Positions 7,024 through 17,600 of a DNA stretch of 64,000 nt are shown here, in pieces. The DNA is taken from positions 435,131 through 499,130 of the forward strand of contig JAHFBG010000001.1 of assembly GCA_023250155.1 (NCBI GenBank), given 5' to 3'. The notes below the pieces were generated by a model. It searched no databases. It was given only the letters and a program-made list of their open reading frames with translations, and had not been told where the DNA came from. The first letter of the stretch is position 1. Each line of letters opens with the position of its first letter. Both the position numbers and the translations under genes were made by a program. The stretch comes from Candidatus Melainabacteria bacterium. GTDB lineage: Bacteria > Cyanobacteriota > Vampirovibrionia > 2-02-FULL-35-15.

Positions 7024-10000
7024 TGAAAATAACTAAAACAATAGGCGCATTAACATTAGGAATAGCTAGTGCTATTGGAATAGCTAGTGCTAATGATGAT
7101 GAGAAAGTAGATAAAACTCCCAAAGTACCACAACCAGTTCAAATTAAGCCTATTGATAAAAAAGAAATACCACCTTTAGCTGACAGACTTGCAAGTGGAC
7201 TATTAAATCTTTCAAACAAAACTAGTTTGCCTCTTATGAAATTTGTTTCTGAAGACATAAAAATCAATGTAGCAAAGAATTATTTTCTAGAAATTAAAAA
7301 AGCCTTAGACAATAATAACCCAGACTTAAATGATATTGAAAAGCAGTCAATAGCACTTATGATGGGCTTGCCTGATAGTCAGCTTATACCAATTCTTGAA
7401 AAATCCAAGAAAGAACATCAGGATTTAGTTAGTGCTTATCTTGATTTTATGCTAGATCCTAAAAGAGCAAGAAAGCTTTATAAAGACAGAGATGCACTAC
7501 AATTCACATTACACTCTTGGAATAAAAGTGTTTTACCGCCAGGATTCTTTAAAGAAGAATGGTACCCAAAAATAGAAAAAATAATTAGTCGTATTGAAGA
7601 TGAGAAGTCTGGACTAAAAGAACAAGAAAAAGAAGAACTAATGAAAATCGCTTGTGAGTTTGCAGCCGTTGAATTAAAAAAAGATAGTGGCATTAAAAAT
7701 CCAAAGATTTATAATTCTCTACTAAAAACACTTGATAAAAGTCCTTTACCTTTAAGAGATAATTTGCTTAATCACCTGATAGATATTTCTGTGGTTGGTG
7801 AAGCTTATGCTAATGATATTAAGGAAAGTAGAGTTCTTGTTTGGCCATGGCGTAAAACCATTAAGCTGGATGATTCTTTAATGGAGCCCATTGAGGAAAG
7901 AATCAAAAAAACTGTAACAAATCCTCCATCACCTACAAGTGATGAAAAAACAAAACATTCTTATAAAAATGCTCTCTGGTGGGCAAAAGAACTTAACCGT
8001 GACACTTATAACAATCGTTCTAATTCACTTAAAGCATTACATACCATGCTGATTGAAAAAGTATCAAAAGAAAAATTAGAAAATGTTCCAGATGCACTTA
8101 AGAACTATAAAGAAAAGTTTATAGATCTTTTAGGAGATGATCTTGCTAATTATGAAAATAGACAATTTTATGAGTTCAGTGAACCGCACTTGAAATCCAC
8201 TATTCAAGCTGCTTGTAAAGCATTACAAAATCCAAATGACAGCATTCAAGGGAGGAAGGTAATCTCTTCACTGCTTAATAATTACTACAATATTTATTAT
8301 GGAAGACTTATAGTATTTCCACCATTTAATTATGACAAAGACATAAATAGTTCATTTGTAAATCTCTTAAAACATCTTGAGACAAATCCTGTAAAAAATC
8401 CAAGTGAGAATCTAAACACTTTAATGGACTTATTAAAATTAAGCAGTCAACACAATGTAGGAAATGCTGCAGCAAAATACCTAAATAAACAAATAGAGTT
8501 CACCTCAAAAATTAACAGTGAAAATAAAGGAATACAACAAAAAGAAATTCAAAAACAAAATCTACAATATCTGCAAGCGATAAATCAGGTCTTAAAAGAA
8601 ACATTTATTATGAGTCAGATACCGACTAATGACCTCACTCCATGGATTGAAGAAGGTGTAACATCACTTTATAAACAGTCTAGTAAAATTATAGCAAAAG
8701 GACCACATGATTTAGAAACTTTAGATACTGGTAGAGAAATATTTATACGACTGAAAGATTTTCCACCTGGTGATTTTACTAAAGATAATGAAGTGAGAAG
8801 AGTCATAGAAAAAGAAGTGATTGGAAATTTCCTTGTTTCTTTAATAGAAGCATCAAAAAATCTCTCTAAAAATGATAGATTAAAGTTTAGAAGTGAACTC
8901 TATAGTCAAATACCCAGCACTTTTCAAGGCAGCTTTCCTAGATATAGACATGAGTTTATGATGGATCCAATTTTACAAACTGTTTCTGATAAGTGTTTTA
9001 ACCCTAAGTATGAAGATGGAATTGGTGAATTTGTAAATTTTATAGATGCTCTAGAAAAGGCAGACTACACCCTTCATCGCAACATGACTCTTAAAATTAC
9101 TGATCTTAAAAGCGCTTACTTAATGGAAGCAGTTAAGCATACTACATCAAATTTAAAATCACAAGATGTGAGCACACAAAAAAGATCCATAGAAGAATTG
9201 TTAAAGTATTGTGAGAAGCTAAAAGTAGTTTCATCATTGATAGAAGAACCCACTCATTATAATTATCAAGCTTTTCCAAAAAGCTATATTTCAAAAGATA
9301 AAGGCAAACAAATTAGTAGCTTTGTAGAGTTAAATATTAGTAACATAGGGCAAATATTTGTAGACAATTTAGCCACTACAAAAGTAATCACTGAAATAAA
9401 TCCGAGAACAAAAAAGAATATTGTTAAAACTGAAGCCTTTGAAGCAAACATTCACGTGCTAAAAAACTTTTTCAATGATTTCCCAGAACACTCTAACCCT
9501 TTAAAGCAACAATGTTCAGAAACTATTTCAAATAGATTTAAAACAGAAAGTGATTCAGGAACACGTTTAATGCTTTATAGAGCTGTACGTGAACTACCTA
9601 TAACGGTTCCACTAATACAAAGCCACATCAAGAAAGATCTTGTGAATGAAGCTTCACCACTTGTTCTACAAGAGGCAGGAGAAACACTTACTCATTTATT
9701 TGTAAGGGAATTGCTTGAAGATAAAAGTTTAAGTCAAATTATTGGTGAAAAAGCTCAAGCAGGAGTCTATGCAGAAGCCTCAACTCTTGAAGTGAAAAAT
9801 AAAATGCAAGAATTTAATAAGAGGCTTGAATTAGTTATTAAGACTGGTGAAATTAAACTAAATGAAAAAACACCAGTTCAGAATCTTATACTTACCATAG
9901 CAGGATATGGTTATGGAGAAGGACTGGAATCTCTTCTCAGAGAAAACCTTAGTGATGAGCTTCTTAAAAAACTTGATTCTTCTAAAAAACCTGGTGGTGA

Positions 10001-10766
10001 AATGGATCCTGCTATTTTAAAAACTTGTCTAAAATCACTAGGCAACTCAAATAGTATGTTAGGTGGGTTTGGTAAAAATATATTTTCTACTAAACAAGAA
10101 GAATTATTTCATATCCCCAATAATTGGTCTGGAGAATTTGGACTTTCAGCACTAAATGAAACAGCCAATGATACTGGAAAAAATATAACTAAACATTTAG
10201 AAAATAATCTCAGGAGGAGAACTCCTGTTCAAAATATGCCTTATATAAGTGCAGCATTAGTTGAGCTATATAAGCATCATACAGATAACTCTTTTGATTC
10301 AGATATAAGAATAAATGAATTAGGAGAAAAGCTTTTTAAAGGTACAAATGAAAAGCTTTCTATGTTTGAGCTTTATGAAGGTGGTTTACAGCATAGATTT
10401 GTCTGGAAACATATAGAGAATTGTAGAGCTGATAAAAGAATTCACAAAGATGACTTAAAAGAAATAGAATCGAATTGTCATGCACTGATTAGAAGGTCAG
10501 AAAAGATTGACACTATAAAAAACATAGAATCAAGAAAAAGCGAGAGAAAAGATCTTGGTTTTGAACTTCTTAGATTAAATCCTAGGCTATATGCAGAAAC
10601 AGTTACTGATCCTATTTACAATGCTAAATTACACTTCACAAGAGAGTTTATAGCACTTGCACCAGAGGGAAACAGGCGAGATTATATGGAAATTGTATTT
10701 AGGAGATTTGGACTACAAGGACAAATAAGAGAAGAAGATTTGTTGAAGATTTTGGATAATGAGTAA
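7023..10766 (+). CDS. Large secreted helical protein, tandem paralog 2 of 5
   Basis: Unknown function, 1247 residues, translationally coupled to the previous and next genes by TAATG overlaps. It starts MKITKTIGALTLGIASAIG, a signal peptide ending near ASA-NDD. The shared blocks are present: WYPKIEKIISRI near residue 180, RLMLYRAVRELP (the DPRTRGMLYR block, diverged), LENNLRRRTPVQNMPYISAALVELY, FELYEGGLQHRFVWKHIENCRADKR and the terminal EFIALAPEGNRRDYMEIVFRRFGL. It is clearly homologous to genes 1 and 3-5 along its whole length, but identity is modest, so the duplication that gave rise to it is old. No catalytic motif was recognised. Confidence 0.85.
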   Translation: MKITKTIGALTLGIASAIGIASANDDEKVDKTPKVPQPVQIKPIDKKEIPPLADRLASGLLNLSNKTSLPLMKFVSEDIKINVAKNYFLEIKKALDNNNPDLNDIEKQSIALMMGLPDSQLIPILEKSKKEHQDLVSAYLDFMLDPKRARKLYKDRDALQFTLHSWNKSVLPPGFFKEEWYPKIEKIISRIEDEKSGLKEQEKEELMKIACEFAAVELKKDSGIKNPKIYNSLLKTLDKSPLPLRDNLLNHLIDISVVGEAYANDIKESRVLVWPWRKTIKLDDSLMEPIEERIKKTVTNPPSPTSDEKTKHSYKNALWWAKELNRDTYNNRSNSLKALHTMLIEKVSKEKLENVPDALKNYKEKFIDLLGDDLANYENRQFYEFSEPHLKSTIQAACKALQNPNDSIQGRKVISSLLNNYYNIYYGRLIVFPPFNYDKDINSSFVNLLKHLETNPVKNPSENLNTLMDLLKLSSQHNVGNAAAKYLNKQIEFTSKINSENKGIQQKEIQKQNLQYLQAINQVLKETFIMSQIPTNDLTPWIEEGVTSLYKQSSKIIAKGPHDLETLDTGREIFIRLKDFPPGDFTKDNEVRRVIEKEVIGNFLVSLIEASKNLSKNDRLKFRSELYSQIPSTFQGSFPRYRHEFMMDPILQTVSDKCFNPKYEDGIGEFVNFIDALEKADYTLHRNMTLKITDLKSAYLMEAVKHTTSNLKSQDVSTQKRSIEELLKYCEKLKVVSSLIEEPTHYNYQAFPKSYISKDKGKQISSFVELNISNIGQIFVDNLATTKVITEINPRTKKNIVKTEAFEANIHVLKNFFNDFPEHSNPLKQQCSETISNRFKTESDSGTRLMLYRAVRELPITVPLIQSHIKKDLVNEASPLVLQEAGETLTHLFVRELLEDKSLSQIIGEKAQAGVYAEASTLEVKNKMQEFNKRLELVIKTGEIKLNEKTPVQNLILTIAGYGYGEGLESLLRENLSDELLKKLDSSKKPGGEMDPAILKTCLKSLGNSNSMLGGFGKNIFSTKQEELFHIPNNWSGEFGLSALNETANDTGKNITKHLENNLRRRTPVQNMPYISAALVELYKHHTDNSFDSDIRINELGEKLFKGTNEKLSMFELYEGGLQHRFVWKHIENCRADKRIHKDDLKEIESNCHALIRRSEKIDTIKNIESRKSERKDLGFELLRLNPRLYAETVTDPIYNAKLHFTREFIALAPEGNRRDYMEIVFRRFGLQGQIREEDLLKILDNE

Positions 10767-13700
10767 TGAAAATAAGACCATTACTTAGTGCAGCCACATT
10801 AGGACTAGCTTCTGTCATTGGAGTAGCTGGTACTGGTAGTGCTATAGAGGAAAAAGATGAGAAAAAAATAAATTCTCCCCAACCACCACCAAAAGTTAAG
10901 TTAAGTCCATTAGACATTCCAAAGTTGATAGAAAAAAAACTTACTATTTCAGAAGAGCTTTTTGATGAATTGCTTGATAGCTCCGACTTTAATACCATAG
11001 TGCAAGTATTTAATTCTTTACCCCAAGAAATACAAATAAAAATTATGAAAAGAGCATTTAATGAGCAATTCAAAGCCATTAAAAACAATTCATCTGATTT
11101 AGAAAAAAAAGAACGGCAAGTATGGAATTTGATAGTTAGTGCTGAGAAATTAAAACCACTTTTACAAGAATCTAAACCAGAACTTCAAAATCTAATTGGA
11201 GCCTACCTACATGCTATAGCGGACAAGGAAAATAAACGAGAAAAAACAAGTGAAGAAAGTATAGTAAGCAATACTCATGGATTGCCGCTACTTTATATCC
11301 GGGATGCTTCCGCTCATTTCCCAACTGATTTATTTGATGAAAAATGGCATCCTGAAATAGAAAAAATAATAGAACGATTAGATAAAGAGTTCCGAATGCA
11401 AGCTAATGCTAAACGGTATTTAGAATCAGCATTAGGTAAGTTAGCAATTGTAGAACTTAGAAGTAATCCAAAAGAACCAAAAATATACAATAGCTTACTT
11501 AAACTAATAGATAAAAATCCAGAACTGTATCTATCTTCATTAGGACAAGAGCTTGAAGAAATTATAGTTATAGAGGCAACTTTTGGAAATACATCAAGAC
11601 CTAAATTCAATGAAACCTTAATTCAGCCATATGAAAAAATTATTCAAAGAATAGTAAGTAGTCCACCAGAAGAAAATGCTACAGAAGATGAAAAAGGATT
11701 TTACAATACTGCATGGTATGCAGCAGTTAGACTAGCAAAAGAACCATTTCATCGCCCTGGTTGTATTTTACAATATTATGATACAGAAATCGGGAAGATT
11801 GCAAAAGCAAAACCTGAAAGTATTCCTGTCTTAGTAAACAAATTTCAAGATCAGTTTTCTAACTATGGAGTTCATCTTGGGATACAGAAAGAAATCGGTG
11901 AGATTTATAAAAAACATCTTATACCATGTATGGATACAGGGTTTCAGTATTTATTAGATGAAGATTCTAATAAAAATGAAATTGGTTCCCGATTAGTAAT
12001 TTCTCTAAGAGATTTTCTCTCTAAATTAAAAGTTGTTAACCTTGATACAGATATAAACTTTAAAAAGTCTACAGGGCTTGTGTTTAATCGGTTTCAAAAG
12101 GAAGAGCTGAAAGATGAAAAAGCATTAAGGGCTTATCTTAATTTTTTTAAGGATGCACTTATTCGAGAGCCAAGCAATACAGAGATTTTAAAATCCCTAG
12201 GTACAGGTTTAAATACACAAATAAACTTTACTTCAAAGACAAAACAAGCTGCAATAAATCCTCGCGAAGTGCTTGAAGTGTATAAACAGGAAGTTGAGTT
12301 ATTAAAAGCACTAAACAACACAATGGATTATATGGAAAGAAATAACATGTATTATGCTAACCGTATAGAATATGCTGAACCACTATACAAACTTGCAAGT
12401 GAAAAAATCTTTAAAGATACTAACAACCTTGAAGCTTTAAATGAAGGTAGAGAACTCCTTAGAAAAGTTGCATGGTTTCCTACACATACAAAAACTACAA
12501 CCCCAGATACAAATAAAGAATGTAGAAAATTTTTAAAAGAAACAATACTACCTATGTTTGATTCCCTCCTTGCAAATTCAAAAAATCTTTCTTCATCCTC
12601 AAAAAAAGATTTTCAAAGTGGTATATATAAAGATTTTCTTGATTTATTTAGAATGGGAAGTAGTGACCTTGATTTAGACTCTGGTAATTTATTTCTTCTT
12701 AATGATGCTATAAAAAGTATTAATAAAAACCTTTTTGATTTGAAAAATGAAAATAAACTTGAGCAATTTCTAAACTTTACAGACACTACTTTTAGGAAAG
12801 GCAATTTTTACAACTGGCATATGCCTATGATGGTAAAGATGTTAAATCTTCAAAGTGATTATTTAAACAGTACTCTTAAGGATGCTGGTACTTTACTTGA
12901 TTCTCCAAAAGCAAAGGTGCAATTAGATTCATTAGAGCAGTTAGTTTCATATAGAGAGTTTCTAATAAGAATACAATCTCAGTTTGATGATCCACTCATA
13001 AAAATATGTACAAAGGATGAAATTGAAAAAGTCAAGGAGCTTACAAAAACACAATCAAATAGTGTAAATGAGTTGTTTGTTAACAAACTTAAAACAGTAA
13101 AAGTTCTAACAGAAAAGACTCAGACTTTCAATCATATAATCAATGAAGATATTTTTAAAATCAATGTTGGAGTCATTGAAGATATAGTTTTAGAAGATAA
13201 AACTTTAAGAAATAAATGTTTAGATATTGTTGATAGTCGCTTAAAAATAGAATCTGATCCAAGAACACGTGGAATGCTTTATAGAACAATGGCTAAGTTC
13301 AATCCTGATAAAACCATTGTTTTAGATGGATTTAAAAAAGCCATTGTTATTGAAGCTTCTCCTATTACTGCTAAATATATCGGAGAAGCATTAGGAGAAA
13401 TGGTTATACAAGAGCTTGATAAAAATATAAATGAAAACTTGAAAGTGCGTGTTGCTGTAAGGGGATTGAATAGCAGATTGAAAGAGTTGATTAAAACTGG
13501 TGAAGTTAAAAAGTATGAAAATACACCTACTTGGAATTTTATTCTTGAAACTATAAATACTACAAGGGGAAGAAATACAGAGTCTTTGTTGAGAACAAGT
13601 GGAAGTAATAATCTTATACAAAAGCTTGATTTTAGAAAAGAGGGAGAAAAGATAGATCCCGATGTTTTAAAAGCTGCTTATCAAATACATAAGAACTCAA

Positions 13701-14371
13701 ATACTATATTGGCTGCTTTTGTTAAAGATACTAACTGGGAAAAAGTAAATATCTCTCCCTATGTTAGTGAAGACTTGTCTAATCTTAATAACAATATGTT
13801 TAGTTTATTAGAAACTAATTTGCGATGGTCACCACCTGAAACCATACCTCACATAAGTGCTGCTTTATTTGATCTGTATGATTCTGATACTGTTATTGAT
13901 TCTGAGAAGAAAAAAAACGAGCTTGCTGAAAAACTGTTTAAAGGTACAAATGAAAAGCTCTCTATATATGAACTCCTTCAAGAAGGCTTGTATTCAAGAT
14001 ACATTTGGAAACATGTTGAAAATTGTAGTGTTAACAAACGAAACAGCAAAGAAGATTTAGAAATTATACAAGCCAATTGTAATGAGATACTTAGAAAAAT
14101 AGATAGGACAGTAACCACTAAAGATTTAAGTTCAAGAAAAGATATGTGGAGAGATTTAGAGCTTGAAATTATTCGACTAGATCCAAAGCTATATTCTAAA
14201 ATAGTTACAGTTCCACTAACAAATTACAGGCTAAGCTTTTTAGAAGTATTTGCAGAGGTTGCTCCATCAAGACAAAGAAGAGATTATATAAATATTGTAT
14301 TAGATAGATTTGAACTAAGAAACCAAATTAGTGAGCAGGATCTAAGAAGGATCTTGGGTCTTGATGACTAA
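10766..14371 (+). CDS. Large secreted helical protein, tandem paralog 3 of 5
   Basis: Unknown function, 1201 residues. Signal-like N-terminus MKIRPLLSAATLGLASVIG, cleavage probably near GSA-IEE, then a proline-rich linker (PQPPPKVKLSP). Closest to paralogs 4 and 5 by eye: KLIEKKLTISEELFDELLD, ETQTFNH-like block EKTQTFNHIINEDIF, ESDPRTRGMLYRTMAKFNPDKT, KKAIVIEASPITAKYIGEALGEM and EVAPSRQRRDYINIVLDRFELR. It is the last member of the coupled trio; a 250-base spacer with an inserted inverted-repeat element follows. The role of these proteins is not evident; export and a scaffold-like helical body are all the sequence supports. Confidence 0.85.
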   Translation: MKIRPLLSAATLGLASVIGVAGTGSAIEEKDEKKINSPQPPPKVKLSPLDIPKLIEKKLTISEELFDELLDSSDFNTIVQVFNSLPQEIQIKIMKRAFNEQFKAIKNNSSDLEKKERQVWNLIVSAEKLKPLLQESKPELQNLIGAYLHAIADKENKREKTSEESIVSNTHGLPLLYIRDASAHFPTDLFDEKWHPEIEKIIERLDKEFRMQANAKRYLESALGKLAIVELRSNPKEPKIYNSLLKLIDKNPELYLSSLGQELEEIIVIEATFGNTSRPKFNETLIQPYEKIIQRIVSSPPEENATEDEKGFYNTAWYAAVRLAKEPFHRPGCILQYYDTEIGKIAKAKPESIPVLVNKFQDQFSNYGVHLGIQKEIGEIYKKHLIPCMDTGFQYLLDEDSNKNEIGSRLVISLRDFLSKLKVVNLDTDINFKKSTGLVFNRFQKEELKDEKALRAYLNFFKDALIREPSNTEILKSLGTGLNTQINFTSKTKQAAINPREVLEVYKQEVELLKALNNTMDYMERNNMYYANRIEYAEPLYKLASEKIFKDTNNLEALNEGRELLRKVAWFPTHTKTTTPDTNKECRKFLKETILPMFDSLLANSKNLSSSSKKDFQSGIYKDFLDLFRMGSSDLDLDSGNLFLLNDAIKSINKNLFDLKNENKLEQFLNFTDTTFRKGNFYNWHMPMMVKMLNLQSDYLNSTLKDAGTLLDSPKAKVQLDSLEQLVSYREFLIRIQSQFDDPLIKICTKDEIEKVKELTKTQSNSVNELFVNKLKTVKVLTEKTQTFNHIINEDIFKINVGVIEDIVLEDKTLRNKCLDIVDSRLKIESDPRTRGMLYRTMAKFNPDKTIVLDGFKKAIVIEASPITAKYIGEALGEMVIQELDKNINENLKVRVAVRGLNSRLKELIKTGEVKKYENTPTWNFILETINTTRGRNTESLLRTSGSNNLIQKLDFRKEGEKIDPDVLKAAYQIHKNSNTILAAFVKDTNWEKVNISPYVSEDLSNLNNNMFSLLETNLRWSPPETIPHISAALFDLYDSDTVIDSEKKKNELAEKLFKGTNEKLSIYELLQEGLYSRYIWKHVENCSVNKRNSKEDLEIIQANCNEILRKIDRTVTTKDLSSRKDMWRDLELEIIRLDPKLYSKIVTVPLTNYRLSFLEVFAEVAPSRQRRDYINIVLDRFELRNQISEQDLRRILGLDD

Positions 14372-14621
14372 AGACTCAAAGTAAAATTTTTGTAAGATAA
14401 ACCTATACTGTATTTCGCATTGATTGTATGTGTAATACTTGCTACTATTTACCCAATTGATACATGAGGATTTTCACTTTTTATGCTCACCATATTGCCC
14501 CTCGCTCCATGTCCGCTTCGCTTCCAAATTACGCTTTGGGCAATAGGTTCGCTTTTGTGAAAATCTTGATTTATAGACAACATACTTCATAACTTAAACG
14601 TGTTGTCAATAAGGAGCCCAC
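14372..14621. repeat. Spacer: duplicated intergenic segment plus nested inverted-repeat element
   Basis: Bases 14409-14467 align with 19413-19469, the gap after the next paralog (for example CATTGATTGTA, CTTGCTA, ATTTAC, CAATT, ATACA shared in order), so gene and spacer were duplicated together. Directly after this segment lies a 97-base element, 14469-14565, absent from the other spacer. It has an outer inverted repeat GATTTTCAC/GTGAAAATC and an inner one TATTGCCC (14493-14500)/GGGCAATA (14538-14545). It is GC-richer than its surroundings and may be a small non-autonomous insertion or a structured RNA. Confidence 0.7.
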
Positions 14622-17600
14622 TTGAAAATAAGACCACTACATATAGTTAGCGCAGGAACTTTAGGTCTAGCTTCTATCATTAATGCTGCAAGTGCTGTAG
14701 ATGACAATAAAAAAGATCCTGCTCCACCACAAGAAAAAGTACAATTAACTCCTTCTGATATTCCAAAACTAATAGAAAAAAAACTAACCATTCCAGAAGA
14801 ACTTTTTGATGGATTGCTTGATAAGGCAGACCCAGATAGCTTAAAAGTATTTAATGCTTTGCCTCAGGAAATAAAAACAAAAATTGCAAAAAGAGCATTT
14901 AATGAACATGCTAAAGCTATTAAAACTAATTCACCTGATTTAGACAAAAAAGAACAACAAATGGTGAACTTAACTTGGTATGTCCATGGTGAAAAACTAA
15001 AGTCTTTGTTAACAGAATCAAAGATGGAGTTTCAAAACTTAATTGAATCCTATCTTGATGCTATTGCTGACAAAGAAAATAAAAGAAAAGAAACAAGTGA
15101 AAACAGTGCAGCTTGGAATGCCTGGGCATTAGATACTAAAGTATTGCCGCACATAGTCATGGACTATGCTCCAGAAAAGCTGTTTAAAGAATCATGGTAT
15201 ACAAAAATAGAAAAGATAACTGAGCGTATTGATGAAGATTTTAAACTTGAAAGAACAAATGGCAATGGAGCCAAAATGTGGGCAATAAACTCAATAGTTA
15301 AGCTTTCAAAATTAGAGTCTAAAGGAAGTACAGAACCTAAGCTTTATAAAACACTTATGACTCTTGCAGAGAAAGGATATATAGACCATAAAACTTTAGT
15401 AAATAATTTACCTGAGCAAATACAAACAGAACTAGTAAAAAAGTCTTTTAGTGAGGTTAAGAAAGCACTTACAGATGGCTCTAAAGAACTAGGAGAAAAA
15501 GAATATCATGCAGAGCAGCTCTTAGGAGGCTTTGAGAAAAATGATGTAAAAAATATTTTATTGAAAACCAAAACTGAATACCAGGATTTAATTGAAGCTT
15601 ATATAAATGCTATAGCTAGTGAAGAAAATAAACGTGTTGGGAATGCCAATTTTTTAGAAGCTAAACTTCTAACGCCACACTTAGATTCTGTTCCACCAGC
15701 CTTGTTTAAAGAAACTTGGTATCCAAACATAGAAAAAATAGCTAAAAATATTGATAAGGATTTTAAGTCAGAACCAAAAATAGTTTTATACTCTGATACA
15801 AATTTGCTTTTAGCATTGTCTAGTTTAGAACTTAGAAAAGACAGTGGTATTAAAGAACCAAAACTATATAAAACATTGATTTCATTTGTAGACAAAGGAT
15901 ATATAGATTCTCTGGTAGTAGTGAATAGTACACCTGAGTATGTACAAACAGAACTTGTAAAAGCGGCATTTAATGGTACAAGAAAAGCACTTGTAAATAA
16001 TACTTTAGACATAGGTGCTAAAGAAAGCAACTTAAAACAATTACTAGATAGATTTCAAGAAGATAAATTAAAAACCATTTTATTGAAATCTAAAACTGAA
16101 TATCAAGATCTAATAGAAGCGTATATAAATGTTTTAGCTGACAAAGAAAACAAACGTCAAAAGACACCTGGAGACAGTGCTTCATGGAATGGCTGGGCTT
16201 TAGATATAGCGATATTAGGACCTTATTTAAAATCTACCCCACCAGGGTTGTTTAAGGAAGCTTGGTATCCAAAAATAGATACCATAATAAATCGTGCTAA
16301 CAAAGAGTTTGAAGCGGGTGAGCCAAACAACCCTAGAAAATATACTCAAGATGCACTTACTACACTAATAGCTTTGGAACATAAACAAGATAGTGGCGTT
16401 AAAGAACCCCAAATCTTTCAAAAATTGGTTGATACTATAGAAAAAAATCCAAAGGCTCATTTTCCTAAGAGTTGGGAAGTCCTTCATAACTGTATAGTTA
16501 AAGAAGCTACTCTTAATGATAATCCGAAGGGGAGTCGAGTATTACAAAGCCCACATCTTATAGTGCCTAAAGAGTCATTAGTTAAATCATATGAAAATCT
16601 AATTACAAAAATCACAAATGATCTTCCTCTAAAAAACAAAAACCAGGAAGATGAAGTGCTTCATGATAGCCTAATTAAGGCAACTGTCTGGCTTGCCTGC
16701 GCTCCAATAAATCGTCCTCAACTAGTTATAGATTTTCAAGATAAAAGACTAAGTGAAATTTCTAAAGCAAACTTAGAAGATATGTCAGAAGCTCTAACAC
16801 AGCTTCAAGGAAATATAGTCTATAGTTTTCCTGAACAAAACAAAGTTATTAATGCTGGGAAGAAACATTTTCCATCTATTATTAATGCAGGACTAAAAGG
16901 GTTATTAGATGAAGACTCAAAGAAAAATGAACTTGGTTTAAAAATCATCATAACAGCACAAAACTTTTATCAAAATTATTCTTTTACTATTCCAGTTGCT
17001 GGTGACAAATCCTTTACCAAGCTTATAAATTCAGCATTAGATCGTTTTCAGAATAAAGAACTTAAAGATGAAGTTGCTATAAGAACTTATTTGGATTTCA
17101 TATCCCACATAAAAAAAGAAGGTAGGGGAATTGAAACAGAACCAGCACTTGCTATAGGACTAAACAGTCAAGCACAGTTTACTCAAAAAGCAAAAGAAAA
17201 AGCTGTCAATGCACAAGAACTACTTAAATTAAGCAATAGAGATCTTGAACTTTTAAGAGGTACTAATCAACTAATGGGGTATTTCAATAACAATTCAAAA
17301 CACTTAAAACATATAGAACCATTATTTAAAACTTTTAGCCAAGACACTTTAAGAAATGCTTTCAGAGTCGATGTTCTAAAAGAAGGGACAGATCTCTTAA
17401 TAGCAGTAGCATACTTTCCTACAAGTAGCAAAGATGAAGACAAAGAAAACAGAAGATTCTATAAAGAAACAGTAATGCCTTATTTTAATTCGCTTTTAGA
17501 AGGTTCAAAGAATCTATCAGGATCTGAGAAAAAGGTCTTCCAAGAACAAAGTTATCAAAATCTCTCCTACTTCTTTAGAGCAGGCAGTATAGAAGAAGTA

